Part shown: positions 52,094-63,831 of the stretch, one piece after another | How the letters are laid out: the number at the start of each line of letters is the position of its first letter | How positions within the stretch are numbered: position 1 is the stretch's first letter | Program-made: the position numbers and the translations under genes | Notes under the pieces: generated by a model | Database searches by the model: none | Told to the model about the DNA's origin: nothing | Seen by the model: the letters and a program-made list of their open reading frames with translations, nothing else | NCBI GenBank assembly: GCA_007844125.1 | Contig: CM017567.1 | Span: 44,997,914 to 45,061,913, forward strand | DNA length: 64,000 bases | From: Sinonovacula constricta | Lineage: Eukaryota > Mollusca > Bivalvia > Cardiida > Solecurtidae | Direction: 5' to 3'

Positions 52094-52575
52094 TATACGC
52101 CCGTCAAAGACGGGACATATTATGGGATCACCCATGATGGGCTGGCAGGCAGGTGGTCGTGCGGCGTCCAGATCTTTGTCCAGAGCATAACTCCAACACT
52201 TCCAAAGCTATTGACTTGAAACTTCCTAGGTGGATAGATCTCATTGAGACAAAGTGCAGTGCACAAGAACCATCACTCTTCACATCATGATGTTGGACTT
52301 ATTGTCCTTTGTTTAATTTTCTTGTCCAGAGCATAACTCCTACATTATCAAAGCTATGGACTTGAATCTTGATACCTGGATAGGTCTTATTAAGATGGAG
52401 GGAAATGCACAGGAACCATAGCTCTGTACTTCAGGATTATACAGTTATGCCCCTTTATTATTTTCTTGTCCGGAGCATACATTATCATAAGCTATCGACT
52501 TGAAACTTCGCAGGTGGATTAATTTTGACGGACGAATTTTGCTCCACCTTGTGGCGGGTGCTCTTGTTTCCGTTT
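52094..52575 (+). repeat. Dispersed repeat beginning ACGCCCGTCAAAGACGGG
   Basis: It opens with a perfect hairpin (CCCGTC-AAA-GACGGG) and contains internally repeated GTCCAGAGCATAACTCC and CTTGAAACTTC segments. It ends in TTTTGCTCCACCTTGTGGCG followed by GTGCTCTTGTTT. A fragment of the same 3' end occurs at about 49,444-49,490 in the neighbouring gene's intron. I recall this repeat as common in bivalve genomes, but I cannot name its class. Confidence 0.5.
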
Positions 52576-53023
52576 GAGATAATGCTGTAGAACAGAGGTT
52601 AATATTTTGTCATTTTTTATTTTCATGTATCATTATGTTTTGTTGTTATGCATCAATTATATTTATTTTTAATTTCTTGTATTGTAAACATTTTGTGCAT
52701 ACATGTTCCTTTAGCACTGCTTGTTCATTCAGTGATTATGATAAGTATTACTGATATGCATAAAATACTTTTGTACAAAATACAACACAAGTAATATTTA
52801 TATTTTATTGGCTTTGTTTAGTTTACATGTTAATAAGCAAAATAAAAAGCTAAAGACAAAACAGTATACTAACTTAAAAAAAGAAAAAATGTTTTGATTA
52901 AAATAAATTTGTCACCATGTTGAAAAGATCTCTCATTCTACAAATATTTTTGGAATATTAAGGTGACCCTGAATTTAAGAAAATCATTTTTTTCTAAGTA
53001 AATTGACTTCCTGTGTAGTATAC

Positions 53024-53212
53024 TGTAGTGTATTAACAGAGTAAGGGGGACAACTTATGTTATCCTATTAGTTGGACAAGCAATATGAGTTACGTCCCTT
53101 GCATGGGATGTGGAATTCTGGGAATTAAAATGGTAACCTTGAATGGTGCATGTTATGATTTACTCCTGCAAGTTATCCATTAACATCGGCCTAGAGCCGG
53201 ACGAACATTACA
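53024..53212 (+). repeat. 5' LTR (189 bp)
   Basis: TGTAGTG...CATTACA. It differs from the 3' LTR by about three substitutions and one 3-bp indel, around 53,066-53,099. Confidence 0.9.
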
Positions 53213-53217
53213 TAATT

Positions 53218-53234
53218 TGGCGACGAGGATAAAC
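53218..53234 (+). promoter_or_regulatory. Primer binding site of the retrotransposon
   Basis: TGGCGACGAGGATAAAC begins five bases after the 5' LTR; PBS sequences start TGG, complementary to a tRNA 3' CCA. I cannot assign the tRNA. Confidence 0.6.
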
Positions 53235-53254
53235 TTTAAACATTTATCTGAGTT

Positions 53255-56200
53255 TTGATCAAGATGTCAACCCCGATTTTCCAAGACATTGGAGGTATTT
53301 CGTCATTTGAAATCGGCGAACGAACAACGCTAGGAATCAGATGGATGAGATGGCTTCGCAGCTTCGAGCTATTTTCTGATGGAAAAGGGGTAAAAGACGA
53401 CAAACAGAAAAAAGCATTGCTTTTGCACAGTGCTGGTATCGATGTGCAAGACATTTTCTACACGTTAACGGTTCCGGATCCAGGTGAGGGAGAAACTGAG
53501 TACGGGATCGCAAAAGGTTTGTTGGACACTTATTTCAAACCGAAAGCAAATGTTGCATTGGAAAGATCGCAATTTAGAAGTATTGCACAACAATCCAATG
53601 AATCCATGGATCAGTATATCACTCGTTTGAGACAAAAAGCCGTGTACTGTAATTTTACAAATGTAGAAGAAAATATCAGGGACCAGGTCATCGAGAAATG
53701 TTATTCGCAAAGACTGAGAAGAAAATTGTTGGAAAAAAGCGATGTGTCTTTAGATAATTTAAGAGAGATAGCAACGGTCGCTTGAAGCATCTGAATCACA
53801 GGCTTCCACCATGGAATTAAAAGAAAGTGTAAACAAAATACGACACATATTTATGCCAAAATCACAGGTAGCCGGTGCATACAGACCACAGGCACATGGT
53901 GCATACAAAAACAGAAATGGGACAGAATATGGGAAAGGTCAGAAATGCTATGCATGTGGATACTAGGGGCATATAAAGACAGATCCTAAGTGTCCAGCTA
54001 GAGGAAAGAAGTGCAGAAAATGTAAAAAAGAAAATCATTTTGAGAAATGTTGCAAATCTAAGCCTTTTGGTAAACCAAATCAGAGCCGTAGAGAAAAGAT
54101 CAGAGCAGTTGATGTTGATGAAAATGATTCATCTGATGACTACGTATTCACTGTATCAAGCCAACACATGAAAGGAGACATACGTGTTGACATAGGGGGA
54201 ATAACCATTCCCGTAATTATAGATTCGGGTGCAACCGTGAATATCATAGACAGAAACATGTGGGAATACATGAAAGAAAGAAAAGTGAAATGTAACAGTA
54301 AACTGACAAATAAAAAAGTGTATGCATATGGTAATGATAAACCTTTAACTGTAGCTGGGAGTTTCACTGCTGATGTAACAGTGTCAAATAAAACTGTAAA
54401 TGCTGAATTCATTGTGGTAGAAGAAAAAGGACAGGCATTGTTAGGCAAAACGACTGCTGTAGAGCTAGGCATTTTACACATTGATATGCCGAGTATGGTG
54501 AACAACGTTATGACTGATGCTGAAAGAAAACAAGACATGTGCAAGAAATTTCCAAAGTGTTTTGATGGTATTGGCAAGTTAAAAGATTATCAGCTTCACA
54601 TTCCAGTTGATAATGACATTGAACCAGTTGTACAGGCATTGAGAAGAGTACCGTATGGGTTACGAGAGAAGCTTGAGAAGAAAATAGATGAGTTAGAAGA
54701 GTTGGACATTATTGAAAAAGTAAACACAACAAGTAAGTGGGTAAATCCAATTGTTGTCGTGCCAAAGAAAGATGATATAAGACTTTGTATTGATATGAGA
54801 AGAGCCAACGAAGCAGTAAAAAGGGAGAGATACACTTTTCCAACAACAGAAGAAGTTTTGCAAGATCTGAACAACTCGACTGTATTTTCAAAGCTAGACA
54901 TCAAAATGGCCTACCATCAAATTGAATTGGACCAAGAATCTCGAGAAATTACTACATTCATGACTCATAAAGGAATGTATCGGTACAAACGACTTATGTT
55001 TGGGGTCAGCTGTGCTCCTGAGATGTACAATAAAGTGATTGCACAAACATTGAGTGGTCTAGAAGGTGTGAACAGTATATTCGACGACATTATTGTACAT
55101 GGACGAAGTGATGATGAGCATGATGCAAGACTTGAAGCATTGTTAGAACGTCTTGAACAGAAAGGACTTACGTTGAATCTGGAGAAATGCCAATTCAATA
55201 TGACTCATGTACATTTTATGGGCATGGTTTTGTCAGACCATGGAGTAGGTCTTCACGAAAGTAAGGTGAAAGCTGTTCTTGAATTTAGGCAACCAAAAAC
55301 TGTATCAGAAGTGAAGAGTTTCCTAGGTCTCATCAATTTTAGTGGACGGTTTATTCCAAATCTCGCATCTATTGCTGAACCTTTGCGAAAGTTGACCAGA
55401 AAAGGAGTTCCATTCATATGGGATGCTGAACAAGAGGAAAGTTTTAAAGAACTAAAAGATCAGTTGTCAAATGCGAAGAACCTGGGGTATTTCGACAAGA
55501 AAGATAAGACTCAAGTAATTTGTGATGCAGGGCCAGTCGAAATAGGTTGTGTTCTGGGGCAAGAAAATGGGCAAGGTGAAACCAGAGTGATTCTATATGT
55601 GAGCAGAACTTTGACGAGTATAGAACGGAAATATTCGCAAACGGAGAAAGAAGCACTATCCATTGTTTGGGCGTGTGAGAGACTACATATGTATTTGATC
55701 GGAATCGAATTTGAACTGCTGACAGATCACAAGCCGTTGCAGTTCATATTTTCTCCAAATTCCAAACCATGTGCTAGAGTAGAACGGTGGATGTTGCGAT
55801 TACAACCATACACATACAAAGTCAGACATATTCCAGGACATACAAACATTGCAGATGCACTATCGCGTCTAGTGCCTGAAACAAGCGTTCCAAAAGGAAA
55901 ATGTGATTTTCTGAACACAGAGGAGTATGTTAAGTGTGTAGCAACAGAGGCGACACCAATTGCCATGTCAACAAAGACAATTGAACAAGAATCGAAGAAT
56001 GATAAAGAACTGAAAGAGATTCAAAATCTGTTAAGAACAGGTCGATGGCATGAACTGTCAAACAAGAGCTATTTGCCGATAAAGCATGAATTAGCATCTT
56101 TAGGCTATTTAGTACTACGAGGTACTAGAATCCTTGTACCCAAGACATTAAGAGAGGACATTTTATCTTTGGGACACGAAGGTCATCCGGGCATTGTTTT

Positions 56201-57467
56201 AATGAAACAATGATTAAGATCCAAAGTATGGTGGCCAGGGATAGATAAAGAGATAGAGAACTTTTGCAAATCGTGTTATGGGTGCCAAGTAGCTAGTTAA
56301 GTTACTACAAAACCTGAACCAATGAGCCGAAGAGAATTACCAAGCCAGCCATGGGAGTATCTGAGTGCTGATTTTTCTGGGACCACTGCCGTCGGCAGAA
56401 AATCTTCTAGTTATTGTCGACTACTATTCCAGATGGATTGAGGTTTTCATCATGAAAACTACTACGTCGGAGAAGATTATAAACTGTCTAGATAGTATTT
56501 TCTGTGTTCATGGACTTCCAGTGTCTTTACAGACAGATAACGCACACAATTTCAACAGCAAAGAGCTGAACGACTATCTAATGGATCTGAACATTGAACA
56601 TCGCAATACAACTCCATATTGGCCGCAAGCAAATGGAGAAGTGGAAATCCAAAATAAGTCCATTATGAAAAGACTTCGCATTGCGCATGCGGAGAAGAAA
56701 AACATGAGAACAGAACTTCAGACATATCTCATGATGTATAGATCTACACCACACTCCACAACTGGGATGTCACCCGCCGAAATGCTGTTCAAAAGGAAAA
56801 TTCGCACGAAAATACCAGATATTTCGGACCACAGAGTTTCAGATCATGAAATTAGAGACCGCGACAGCGAAAGAAAAGGAAAGGGAAGATTTATGGTGAT
56901 AACAGAAGAAATGCTAGAGAAAGTGATATAAAAAAAGGTGATCTAGTGTTAGTAAAGCAAAAGAAGCAAGATAAGTTATCCACAGTGTTTAATCCAAATC
57001 CAATGTCAGTAGTAGATAAGCAAGGAAATAGTGTAATTGTAGAGTCAAAAGAAGGTGTGCAATATTCTAGGAATGTGTCACATGTGAAAAAGTTCTATTC
57101 TAATGATCAGAGTAGAGAATCTGAAAAATCAAAAGAAGTAGAAAATGTGTTAGATAACGTGAAAAATCATCAAAGTGTGAAAAGTAATTTCAGTGAAAAT
57201 AAAAGTGTGAAAAATAATTTCAGTGAAAATAAAAGTGTTCAATCTGAGAAAAATGTGCTTAATGAAAATAGAGTGGAGTCGGGGTCAAATTCCAATCTAG
57301 AGAATAATCAGGAAGCAGAGTTGACAGAAATAGAACAGACAGAGAATCCTGTAGAAAAGGAGGACGTGAAGTCACCAACAAAAACAGTAGCAGAATCCTA
57401 TTCGCGACCATCGAGAGTTCGAAAAATGCCGCAGAAATACTCAGATTTCATTATGAGTAACAAATGA
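53255..57467 (+). pseudogene. Disrupted gag-pol of the Ty3/gypsy element
   Basis: A Gag capsid-like segment lies at about 53,264-53,785 and two CCHC zinc knuckles at about 53,946-54,054. Protease with the DSGAT motif lies near 54,222. Reverse transcriptase spans about 54,600-55,250, with an FDDII active site near 55,080 where many relatives have YxDD. RNase H spans about 55,500-55,870. Integrase with an HHCC finger and DDE core lies at about 56,170-56,650, followed by a C-terminal module and an Asn/Ser/Lys-rich tail with a short internal repeat. Breaks are a frameshift near 53,770-53,785, in-frame stops at 53,964, 56,211 and 56,298, and frameshifts near 56,365 and 56,930. Most domains are clear, but the polyprotein cannot be made from this copy. 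Confidence 0.85.
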
Positions 57468-57945
57468 GACATTAATATGGGTATTTTTAGGGATTCAAAG
57501 AATGTATCATATAGAAATGTATATATGTTAAGAGTTGATTTAGCTATACAACATAGATTTTATATGACAATAAGTATGTGTTAATGGCTAAGACATTATT
57601 GGGACTGCTAATTATTATTTGTTACATACAGATTTTAGTGAGGCATTTCAATTAAGATCAGGATTTGAAGTGAAACAAATTGTTGATTGATGTAGGAACA
57701 TACTATTTGTACGGATATTATGTTATGTATGGATATTTCAAAGATTAGTACCATTATATTGTGGCAATTTAATGTATAGTTATTCTTGAAATATCATGTC
57801 TTACTAAAAGTAGTTGTACATTTTATGTTCAATTTACATGTATCTAGTTAAAGTTACAAGAAGTAACATTTAATGTTAAAAGTTTGTTTTTTTAAAAAAA
57901 AATAAGGTTCTAGTCAAAAAGCTAACAGGGTATTTTTAAATTTGA

Positions 57946-57958
57946 TTAGGGGAGGAAA
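57946..57958 (+). promoter_or_regulatory. Polypurine tract
   Basis: The purine-rich AGGGGAGGAAA lies directly before the 3' LTR, the normal plus-strand priming site. Confidence 0.7.
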
Positions 57959-58150
57959 TGTAGTGTATTAACAGAGTAAGGGGGACAACTTATGTTATCC
58001 TATATTTAGTTAGACAAGCAATATGAGTTACGTCGATTGCATGGGATGTGGAATTCTGGGAATTAAAATGGTAACCTTGAATGGTGCATGTTATGATTTA
58101 CTCCTGCAAGTTATCCATTAACATCGGCCTAGAGCCGGACGAACATTACA
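57959..58150 (+). repeat. 3' LTR (192 bp)
   Basis: TGTAGTG...CATTACA, followed by the TATAC target duplication. Confidence 0.9.
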
Positions 58151-58155
58151 TATAC

Positions 58156-59640
58156 CGAAAGTATGCAATAATATCAGATTACAGATAACAAATGTGAGAA
58201 GAAACAATTCCCTTAATTAGGTGATAATGATTTACAAACTTACCAAAAAATGAAGCATTAATAATGCTTTTCTTGCTTCAGACTTGCAATTTTCTTTACA
58301 TAAAGTCAAAGGTAATTTCCAGCAAACTTTGTTATGAGAAATTTTAAGTTTAACAGTAAAATGTTCCATTATTTTCTTTTAACTTTACAATCATATGGCA
58401 TACTGAACATTTTACAATAGAATCTGAAAGAGTCCCTTTAAGGAATTGCTTGGCATTTAACTTGTTATTTTTGTACTAACATTTTTTAGCTTTTCCAACA
58501 ATATCCTACAATCCCAAAATCAAAAATTGAAATTTGCATTTGGATTAATTATAACAAGCATCAATCTGTTGGCTCTGGAAATAACAAAGAATAATGTGCA
58601 ATCATGATACTTAAAAAAAATCATTTTTTGTACATAAAAAATTGTAAGCACTTCAGACACTTTGTTCAAAAAATGATGTCTCATACATATATAAAATTAG
58701 TATTTTAGTATTACAATAAATAATATTCCTTGATTAGTAACAGGATAAGTGACAGAAAATCTATTAAATTAAGAACAAAAAATGTTCAACAAGAGAGTGT
58801 TCAATTCATACAAGTATCTTTAGTTGTTAGTACATAATACAATAAATGCTATTTTAATACAAAATTGAAACTGTATTGTAACAGTAGCTTAATACCAACA
58901 CATTTTTCTTATTTCATTAAATGTGAAAATTATTGGTATCATTTCTTTCATTATACCATGAAATAAGGTAAAGATTTCTCTTTTGTGTCTGTTTATGACA
59001 ATTGAGAAAGGCATGATTCTCAACCATGACTATTTCTAAATGTTTAAGACAATAAATACAAATTCTGTTTATATATATTTTGTTATTGTGCCTACCTGCT
59101 TTAAGTTTTTATTTTGTAATTTGAGTACATGAACCTAGTAAAATGTTTTACATACATTGATTCAAATAGCAAAGTAAGATATAACTTTATATTTAAAAAA
59201 TGTGTTAAAACATTAAGATATGTTTAAATAAAAATGCCAACATTTCATTCCATAATTAATAATCTGTTTTAACTGGTTCGCAAAAACATTTGTGGAGTAT
59301 ACAGTCAAACCCATTGAACTGGTCAAAAAGTTGTTAAGTTTTATCTTTAAAAAAAGCAACAATAATTCTGTTATAACATCATGCTCTAGGAAAGAGTATT
59401 AAGGGAAATTATATAATTTTTTTAACTATTATAATTTTTAATATAATTTTAATTGCAACAAGAAGTTGGATGTCACAATGAAATCAGTACAAATACAGTT
59501 TTCATTACATTACAAATATGTACCAATCTATTTTTTTATGTTTCTTTTCTTTTGCAGGCTAGAGCCTAATGCATTAACTTCATTTAGCATTTGCTCGAAC
59601 TACGGCAATCATCGATCTCATAGCAAGCATGTATACAAAA
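58156..59640. other. AT-rich non-coding stretch inside the TIR element
   Basis: Between the retrotransposon and the minisatellite I see no convincing ORF, RNA gene or strong repeat. It separates the 3' sides of the two convergent transposon genes. Confidence 0.4.
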
Positions 59641-59644
59641 TCAA

Positions 59645-59825
59645 TATAGCATAACAAGCATGTGGGCGTACAAAAAATATTGCATAACAAGCATGAACAA
59701 GCATGTGGGCATACAAAAACAATATAGCATAACAAGCAAGTGGGCATACAGAAACAATATAGCATAACAAGCAAGTGGGCATACAGAAACAATATAGCAT
59801 AACAAGCAAGTGGGCATACAAAAAC
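59645..59825. repeat. 35-bp minisatellite (about 5 units)
   Basis: Tandem copies of AATATAGCATAACAAGCAAG plus TGGGCATACAGAAAC with a 35-bp period (AATATAGC at 59,721, 59,756 and 59,791). The first units are less regular. The ORFs on the minus strand repeating CFCMPTCLLCYI are artefacts of this repeat. Confidence 0.85.
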
Positions 59826-59899
59826 AGGATCGGAGGTGCATAGTTAGTAGCTGAACAGCTTAAAAATCAGTTTAAAAAGTTCCCTTCCGATATATAACT

Positions 59900-60090
59900 C
59901 TTTCTGTCTCAATGGCTGCTCAATCCTTGGGTTCGAGTCCAGATCAAGGTTGAGAACTTTCATATGTAGAAGTTTTACAGCTAGCACTCTCCAGTTTCTA
60001 TCAAGACATTTGTATGGATTCTTCCTCTTCCAAATAAAATATAGATTTAGCTATATTGACCATAACTGTGTCAATGTGTTGTTTCTAAGA
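59900..60090 (+). repeat. tRNA-derived SINE related to the satellite-bearing elements
   Basis: B box GGTTCGAGTCC at 59,930-59,940, then GAGAACTTTCAT and AGTTTTACAGCTAGCA, then a tail GTATGGATTCTTCCTC...ATATTGACCATAACT. The tail aligns with one 80-bp family II monomer (GTATGGGGTCTTCCTC...ATATGACCATAACT). Confidence 0.55.
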
Positions 60091-60103
60091 AATGAACAAT
60101 CAA

Positions 60104-60160
60104 AGGGGCGCCAGTAGCATAGTGGTGGAGTTGCCGCCAAAACAGCTGGATGTCGCTATA
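60104..60160 (+). repeat. tRNA A-box-like fragment, partial SINE
   Basis: GGGCGCCAGTAGCATAGTGG contains the perfect A-box pattern TAGCATAGTGG. I see no B box at the expected distance, so this is probably a truncated SINE head and not a tRNA gene. Confidence 0.35.
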
Positions 60161-60256
60161 ATGATCATAATTGGTCGCTGCGATAAATTTTGAAAACAGA
60201 ACAATTAAAATAAGGATAAAATTGTTACAGTACTGTTTGTTCCAACTTGTTCAACT

Positions 60257-63200
60257 TTACAAATGTTGGTCCTTCTTATGTCTACAATTTACACAGCATT
60301 CTTTTTTACTACCACTGAACAAAACTTTATCGAATCCAAAGTAGTTTACCAAATATAATCGCAGGCAAGTTTCATTGTTTTTGCAGAAATCTACCATTTC
60401 CTGTTTTATTCCCTTCCTGTTTGGAGCAATATCACTATAATTATAAAACATAACTGCTGATGCTGATTGTCCAAAACGCCCTGCTCGTCCAATCTCTTGC
60501 AAATAATGTTCTAAACTGACTGGGGGCCTCATGTGCATTACTCTGATAATTGCAGGTGAGTTAAGACCCATTCCCAGAGCAACTGTAGCTAACACTAGAC
60601 GTGTGGTTGGCTTATCTTTAGCTAAGTCAGCAACAATGTGCTTTTTCATGTCTGATGTGTAGTCAGTGTGGTATTGAGCAAATAGCCTGTTTTCTGGAAT
60701 TTGTTCATTTCCATTGTACTGAAGGTCTTTTAATGTATTATTCAGATACTGATAAGCATAGCCAAGTGCTTCCAAACTTTCTACATATGCAATTGTGACA
60801 GGGAACTTTTCCAGCTGATTTTTAAGTTGTTCAGCTAAAGGAGCAATAAATGCATCATATTTCTCATTTTTTTTTTGCATTTGGTGGTCTAACGACTTTA
60901 TCTATAAAGATATTGGGACGGTCTGGATTAACAGCAACTATTTTATAATCAGAATACAGTAATGCTTTTGCTAAGGAGTTTACGGTTTCTTGGTTTGCAG
61001 TTGCTGTAAGAGCAAGGTGTGCTGCATGCGGATACAAACAGGTAAGTTCTCCCAGGCGCTGAAATTTAGGCCGAAACTCCTGTCCCCTACAAACAGTTTA
61101 TTTAGTTGTAAATAGTTGTTAAGTAATAAAAACACTTTAAGTAGACTTAGCAAATGTCCCATCTTACATTTAAAATATTCAAATGTTGACACATTATACT
61201 TATTGAGATTGCAATTGAAATAACACCTTTTTAAATCAGGATCAGGATAATCTTCCTGCTTTTTTTGAAAAAAAATAATGATACTATATGTTATCATGAT
61301 AATACTAAATGTTGATCACAATACAAAATTAAATGGAATGAAAGCTAATTATAAATTACCAGATTTATGAAAACACAAGTTTTACAGTGTTGATGTAAAA
61401 ATAAATCATCAAGTTTTTGCAACAATATTGTTCAATTTAAGTTAATAATAGTAAGTTTATATATTGAAAATGATTTGCGGTATAAAATGCAACTAGTTGT
61501 ATAACTAGAGACTAGCACAAAAATGACAATCTATAAAATGATAATAAATATAAAACAAATGTGAAAATCATTACCATTCAAGAACAATATGGCCCTCATC
61601 AATGACAATGCCACATACTAGCTCCTGGTAAAGGCGTGATCTTAACATCTTGGTAACAGTTTTGCTGCGAAACAAACACTCTGGGTGTGTGTATATTAGA
61701 TGGTAGTTTCCATCTATCAACTCTTTCATGGACACCTCCATACATAAAAGTATGCGTTCTTCAACATCTGAAACATTAAATGATATAATAAAATGTATAT
61801 TTCTGACAAGTAAATTAATACTTACCACATGCAATTTCAGTTCTGTGTAAAGCATTTACAATTTAAATAACTACCCACACATTTCTATTTCATAATTATT
61901 TTTTCTAAGACATTTCAATAAAAAAATGAAATATTTTTTATTATTCTTTTCCGATTTTTTAATACCATAGCATATTATCTTTATATTGAAAAGAATATTA
62001 AAGTTTTCAAATACAACATCATTATAAAAGATGATAATTGAATGTCATTTAAATATTGGAATGAAAACATTTTATTTTCACAACTGAATATATAAATTAT
62101 ATCATGTTATATGGTGAGTAATTGTTAAAAACACATATTCATTCTTTCACTGGAACTATGACAACCCTGAGTATCAGTCATGAAGTTTTATGGATTATAT
62201 AAATAATAAAAATTAACACAGTATTCCGATGAGCATCAATATTATTAATTTTATCATGCCTATTAAAACAATCTAGACACATTATCATTTTACCTTTATC
62301 TTCAGTTTCTTTCATTTCATCACCTTCCTCATATGTATATGCTCCAGTTCCTGCGTATGACAATGAGCAAGCCATAACTCCTCTTGAGCGCAGATACCGT
62401 ACCTGGTAAAATGGAAAGAGGAAATAATAGTCACTTGCCTTTCATACAAACTACAAAAGATTGAATGGTGTTCATTGATAACACAAAAAACAACAAACAA
62501 CTTTATTTACAATGTTGTCTATATAGTCATTAATGTCTTAAACACAGTACCTCCAGACAATATAAATATTTTATACATACACACACAACAATGCTACATT
62601 TACATATTTTGGCTCTAAAACATGAAAATGCCTTAACACTATTAAATGGTATGAGATATATTTTATGAAAAAGGCAACCAGTTTAATAAAGAGTTATTCT
62701 GAATATACATGTAAAGTTAGTCTAACAATGCACAGTTCATTTCAAATTCAATTTTATTGTTGAATAAATTGGTAAAAATGTTGCCACACAGAAATGCATA
62801 TTCAAAAGAAAATTTAAACAGGAATATGAGATAAGTAATATTTGTCTTAAGTTGAATTTTAAATAACAAAAACATTATCATAAATAAATCTTAGCCAGTA
62901 CTAATTTAGTTATAAAGTCTAATTGTACTGACTGGCCTAGTAGGCCTATTATTGATATCTAACATATCAGATTATAATGTATTTACTTAGAAAATTAAAA
63001 CATGTTACAATAAAAGACTTATATACATATGTACCTGTTCTTCCATAATAGCATTTATTGGTGCCACCACAATACATATCATTGGTCTTGATTTTCCTTC
63101 TTTTACCTAAAAAGATAAAAGACTATGCATTATGATATACTGTCTGACAATGTGTCTAGTATGTACGCATATAGCAGTTTTCTATAAATTTCTAAGATTT

Positions 63201-63634
63201 TTTATACATTTTTTTTCATAGTGATTTTTTTGCAAATTAAATATACCTCAAATATAAATTTGTATAATAGCCTCTTCAATAATGCAACAACGTGAACATA
63301 AAAAGCTCCTGTCAATAGATCTAGATCACTTAAACATTAAACGAAAAGCGAATAATGCCATATACCATAATGCATGAAGCATAAACATTGTTTTTCTACA
63401 TAATGCTATAATAATACATAAATATATTGAGCTAAAGAAACGCACACTTACAGCAAACATATAGGGTAGTATCTGATATACTAAACTTTTTCCAAAGCCT
63501 GTTGGCAACACGGCCAGCGTATCTCTTCCCTCAAACAATGCCTGTAAAACTTCATTTTGTTGCGGCTTCAAAATTAAATGATCCAATTTTAATTTGCTCA
63601 GTGCAGCAGACACACAGTTGTCAAACGATTCCAT
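60257..63634 (-). CDS. RecQ-type SF2 DNA helicase of the TIR element (five exons, about 461 aa)
   Basis: Exons on the minus strand are 63634-63452, 63106-63035, 62402-62294, 61767-61575 and 61086-60257, all with GT-AG junctions and compatible phases. Motif 0-like LKPQQNEVL (residues 23-31) is followed by Walker A PTGFGKS (44-50), motif Ia VVAPINAIMEEQ (74-85), DEGH (178-181; RecQ usually has DEAH) and LTATA (212-216). Motif VI is QEIGRAGR (382-389). A RecQ-like zinc-binding region has Cys at about 420, 426, 449, 450 and 453. There is no HRDC domain. Function: ATP-dependent unwinding of DNA, here perhaps during transposition (inference). One extra base in a run of ten T (60,867-60,876, plus strand) shifts frame in exon 5; with nine, the exons total a multiple of three. 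It may be a sequencing error or a first lesion. The ATG lies about 95 bp inside the right TIR. Confidence 0.75.
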
Positions 63635-63728
63635 TGTTTATGTTTTGTGCGAACTACATTTTAGGGATATTCTTCCGACTTCCGGCGAACAAAAAGATGG
63701 TGATTTCATTGATATTATTGCACCAGAT

Positions 63729-63781
63729 ACATCCGAGGGATGATTGTCCCGAGGACGGAATTACCCGAGGAGTTCCGATTG
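63729..63781 (-). repeat. Right terminal inverted repeat (or subterminal copy)
   Basis: Reverse complement of the left TIR, with a 9-bp insertion relative to it. It lies just upstream of the helicase gene, so it may overlap that gene's promoter. Confidence 0.55.
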
Positions 63782-63831
63782 ATGGCGGCGCTCTTATTAG
63801 CACTCGGAACTTCTCGGGTAAATCCGTCCTC
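63751..63831. repeat. Hairpin formed by the right TIR and a third TIR-like copy
   Basis: The forward-oriented TCGGAACTTCTCGGGTAAAT followed by CCGTCCTC (63,804-63,831) pairs with the reverse-oriented copy at 63,751-63,778, with about 26 of 28 bases matching and a loop of about 25 bp. It may be part of a longer terminus or the left end of an adjacent related element. Confidence 0.5.

Larger units (their letters stand above)
53024..58150 (+). mobile_element. Ty3/gypsy LTR retrotransposon, nested in the DNA transposon
   Basis: Two LTRs start TGTAGTG and end CATTACA, and the 5-bp target duplication TATAC flanks them (53,019-53,023 and 58,151-58,155). Gene order is gag, protease, RT, RNase H, integrase, the Ty3/gypsy order. 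The element is 5,127 bp with no env-like gene. Near-identical LTRs point to a fairly recent insertion, but the coding region is broken, so it is not autonomous. The lineage may be Mag/C-clade-like, with low confidence. Confidence 0.9.
48401..63781. mobile_element. Large TIR DNA transposon carrying a transposase-like gene and a RecQ-type helicase (Academ/AcademH-like candidate)
   Basis: The left end CAATCGGAACACCTCGGATA at 48,401 is matched in reverse complement at 63,781 (CAATCGGAACTCCTCGGGTA). A second matched block, AATCATC(T/C)CTCGGATGT, lies further in at 48,428-48,444 and 63,729-63,745. The left junction is exact, because it interrupts a repeat known from three other copies. Between the ends are a DUF6589-like gene (plus), a RecQ-type helicase gene (minus) and a nested LTR retrotransposon; without the latter it is about 10.2 kb. 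CTCGG motifs recur near both ends. No target-site duplication is visible, and the right flank does not resume the interrupted promoter, so the true right boundary may lie elsewhere. The AcademH assignment rests on recalled gene content only. Confidence 0.55.
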
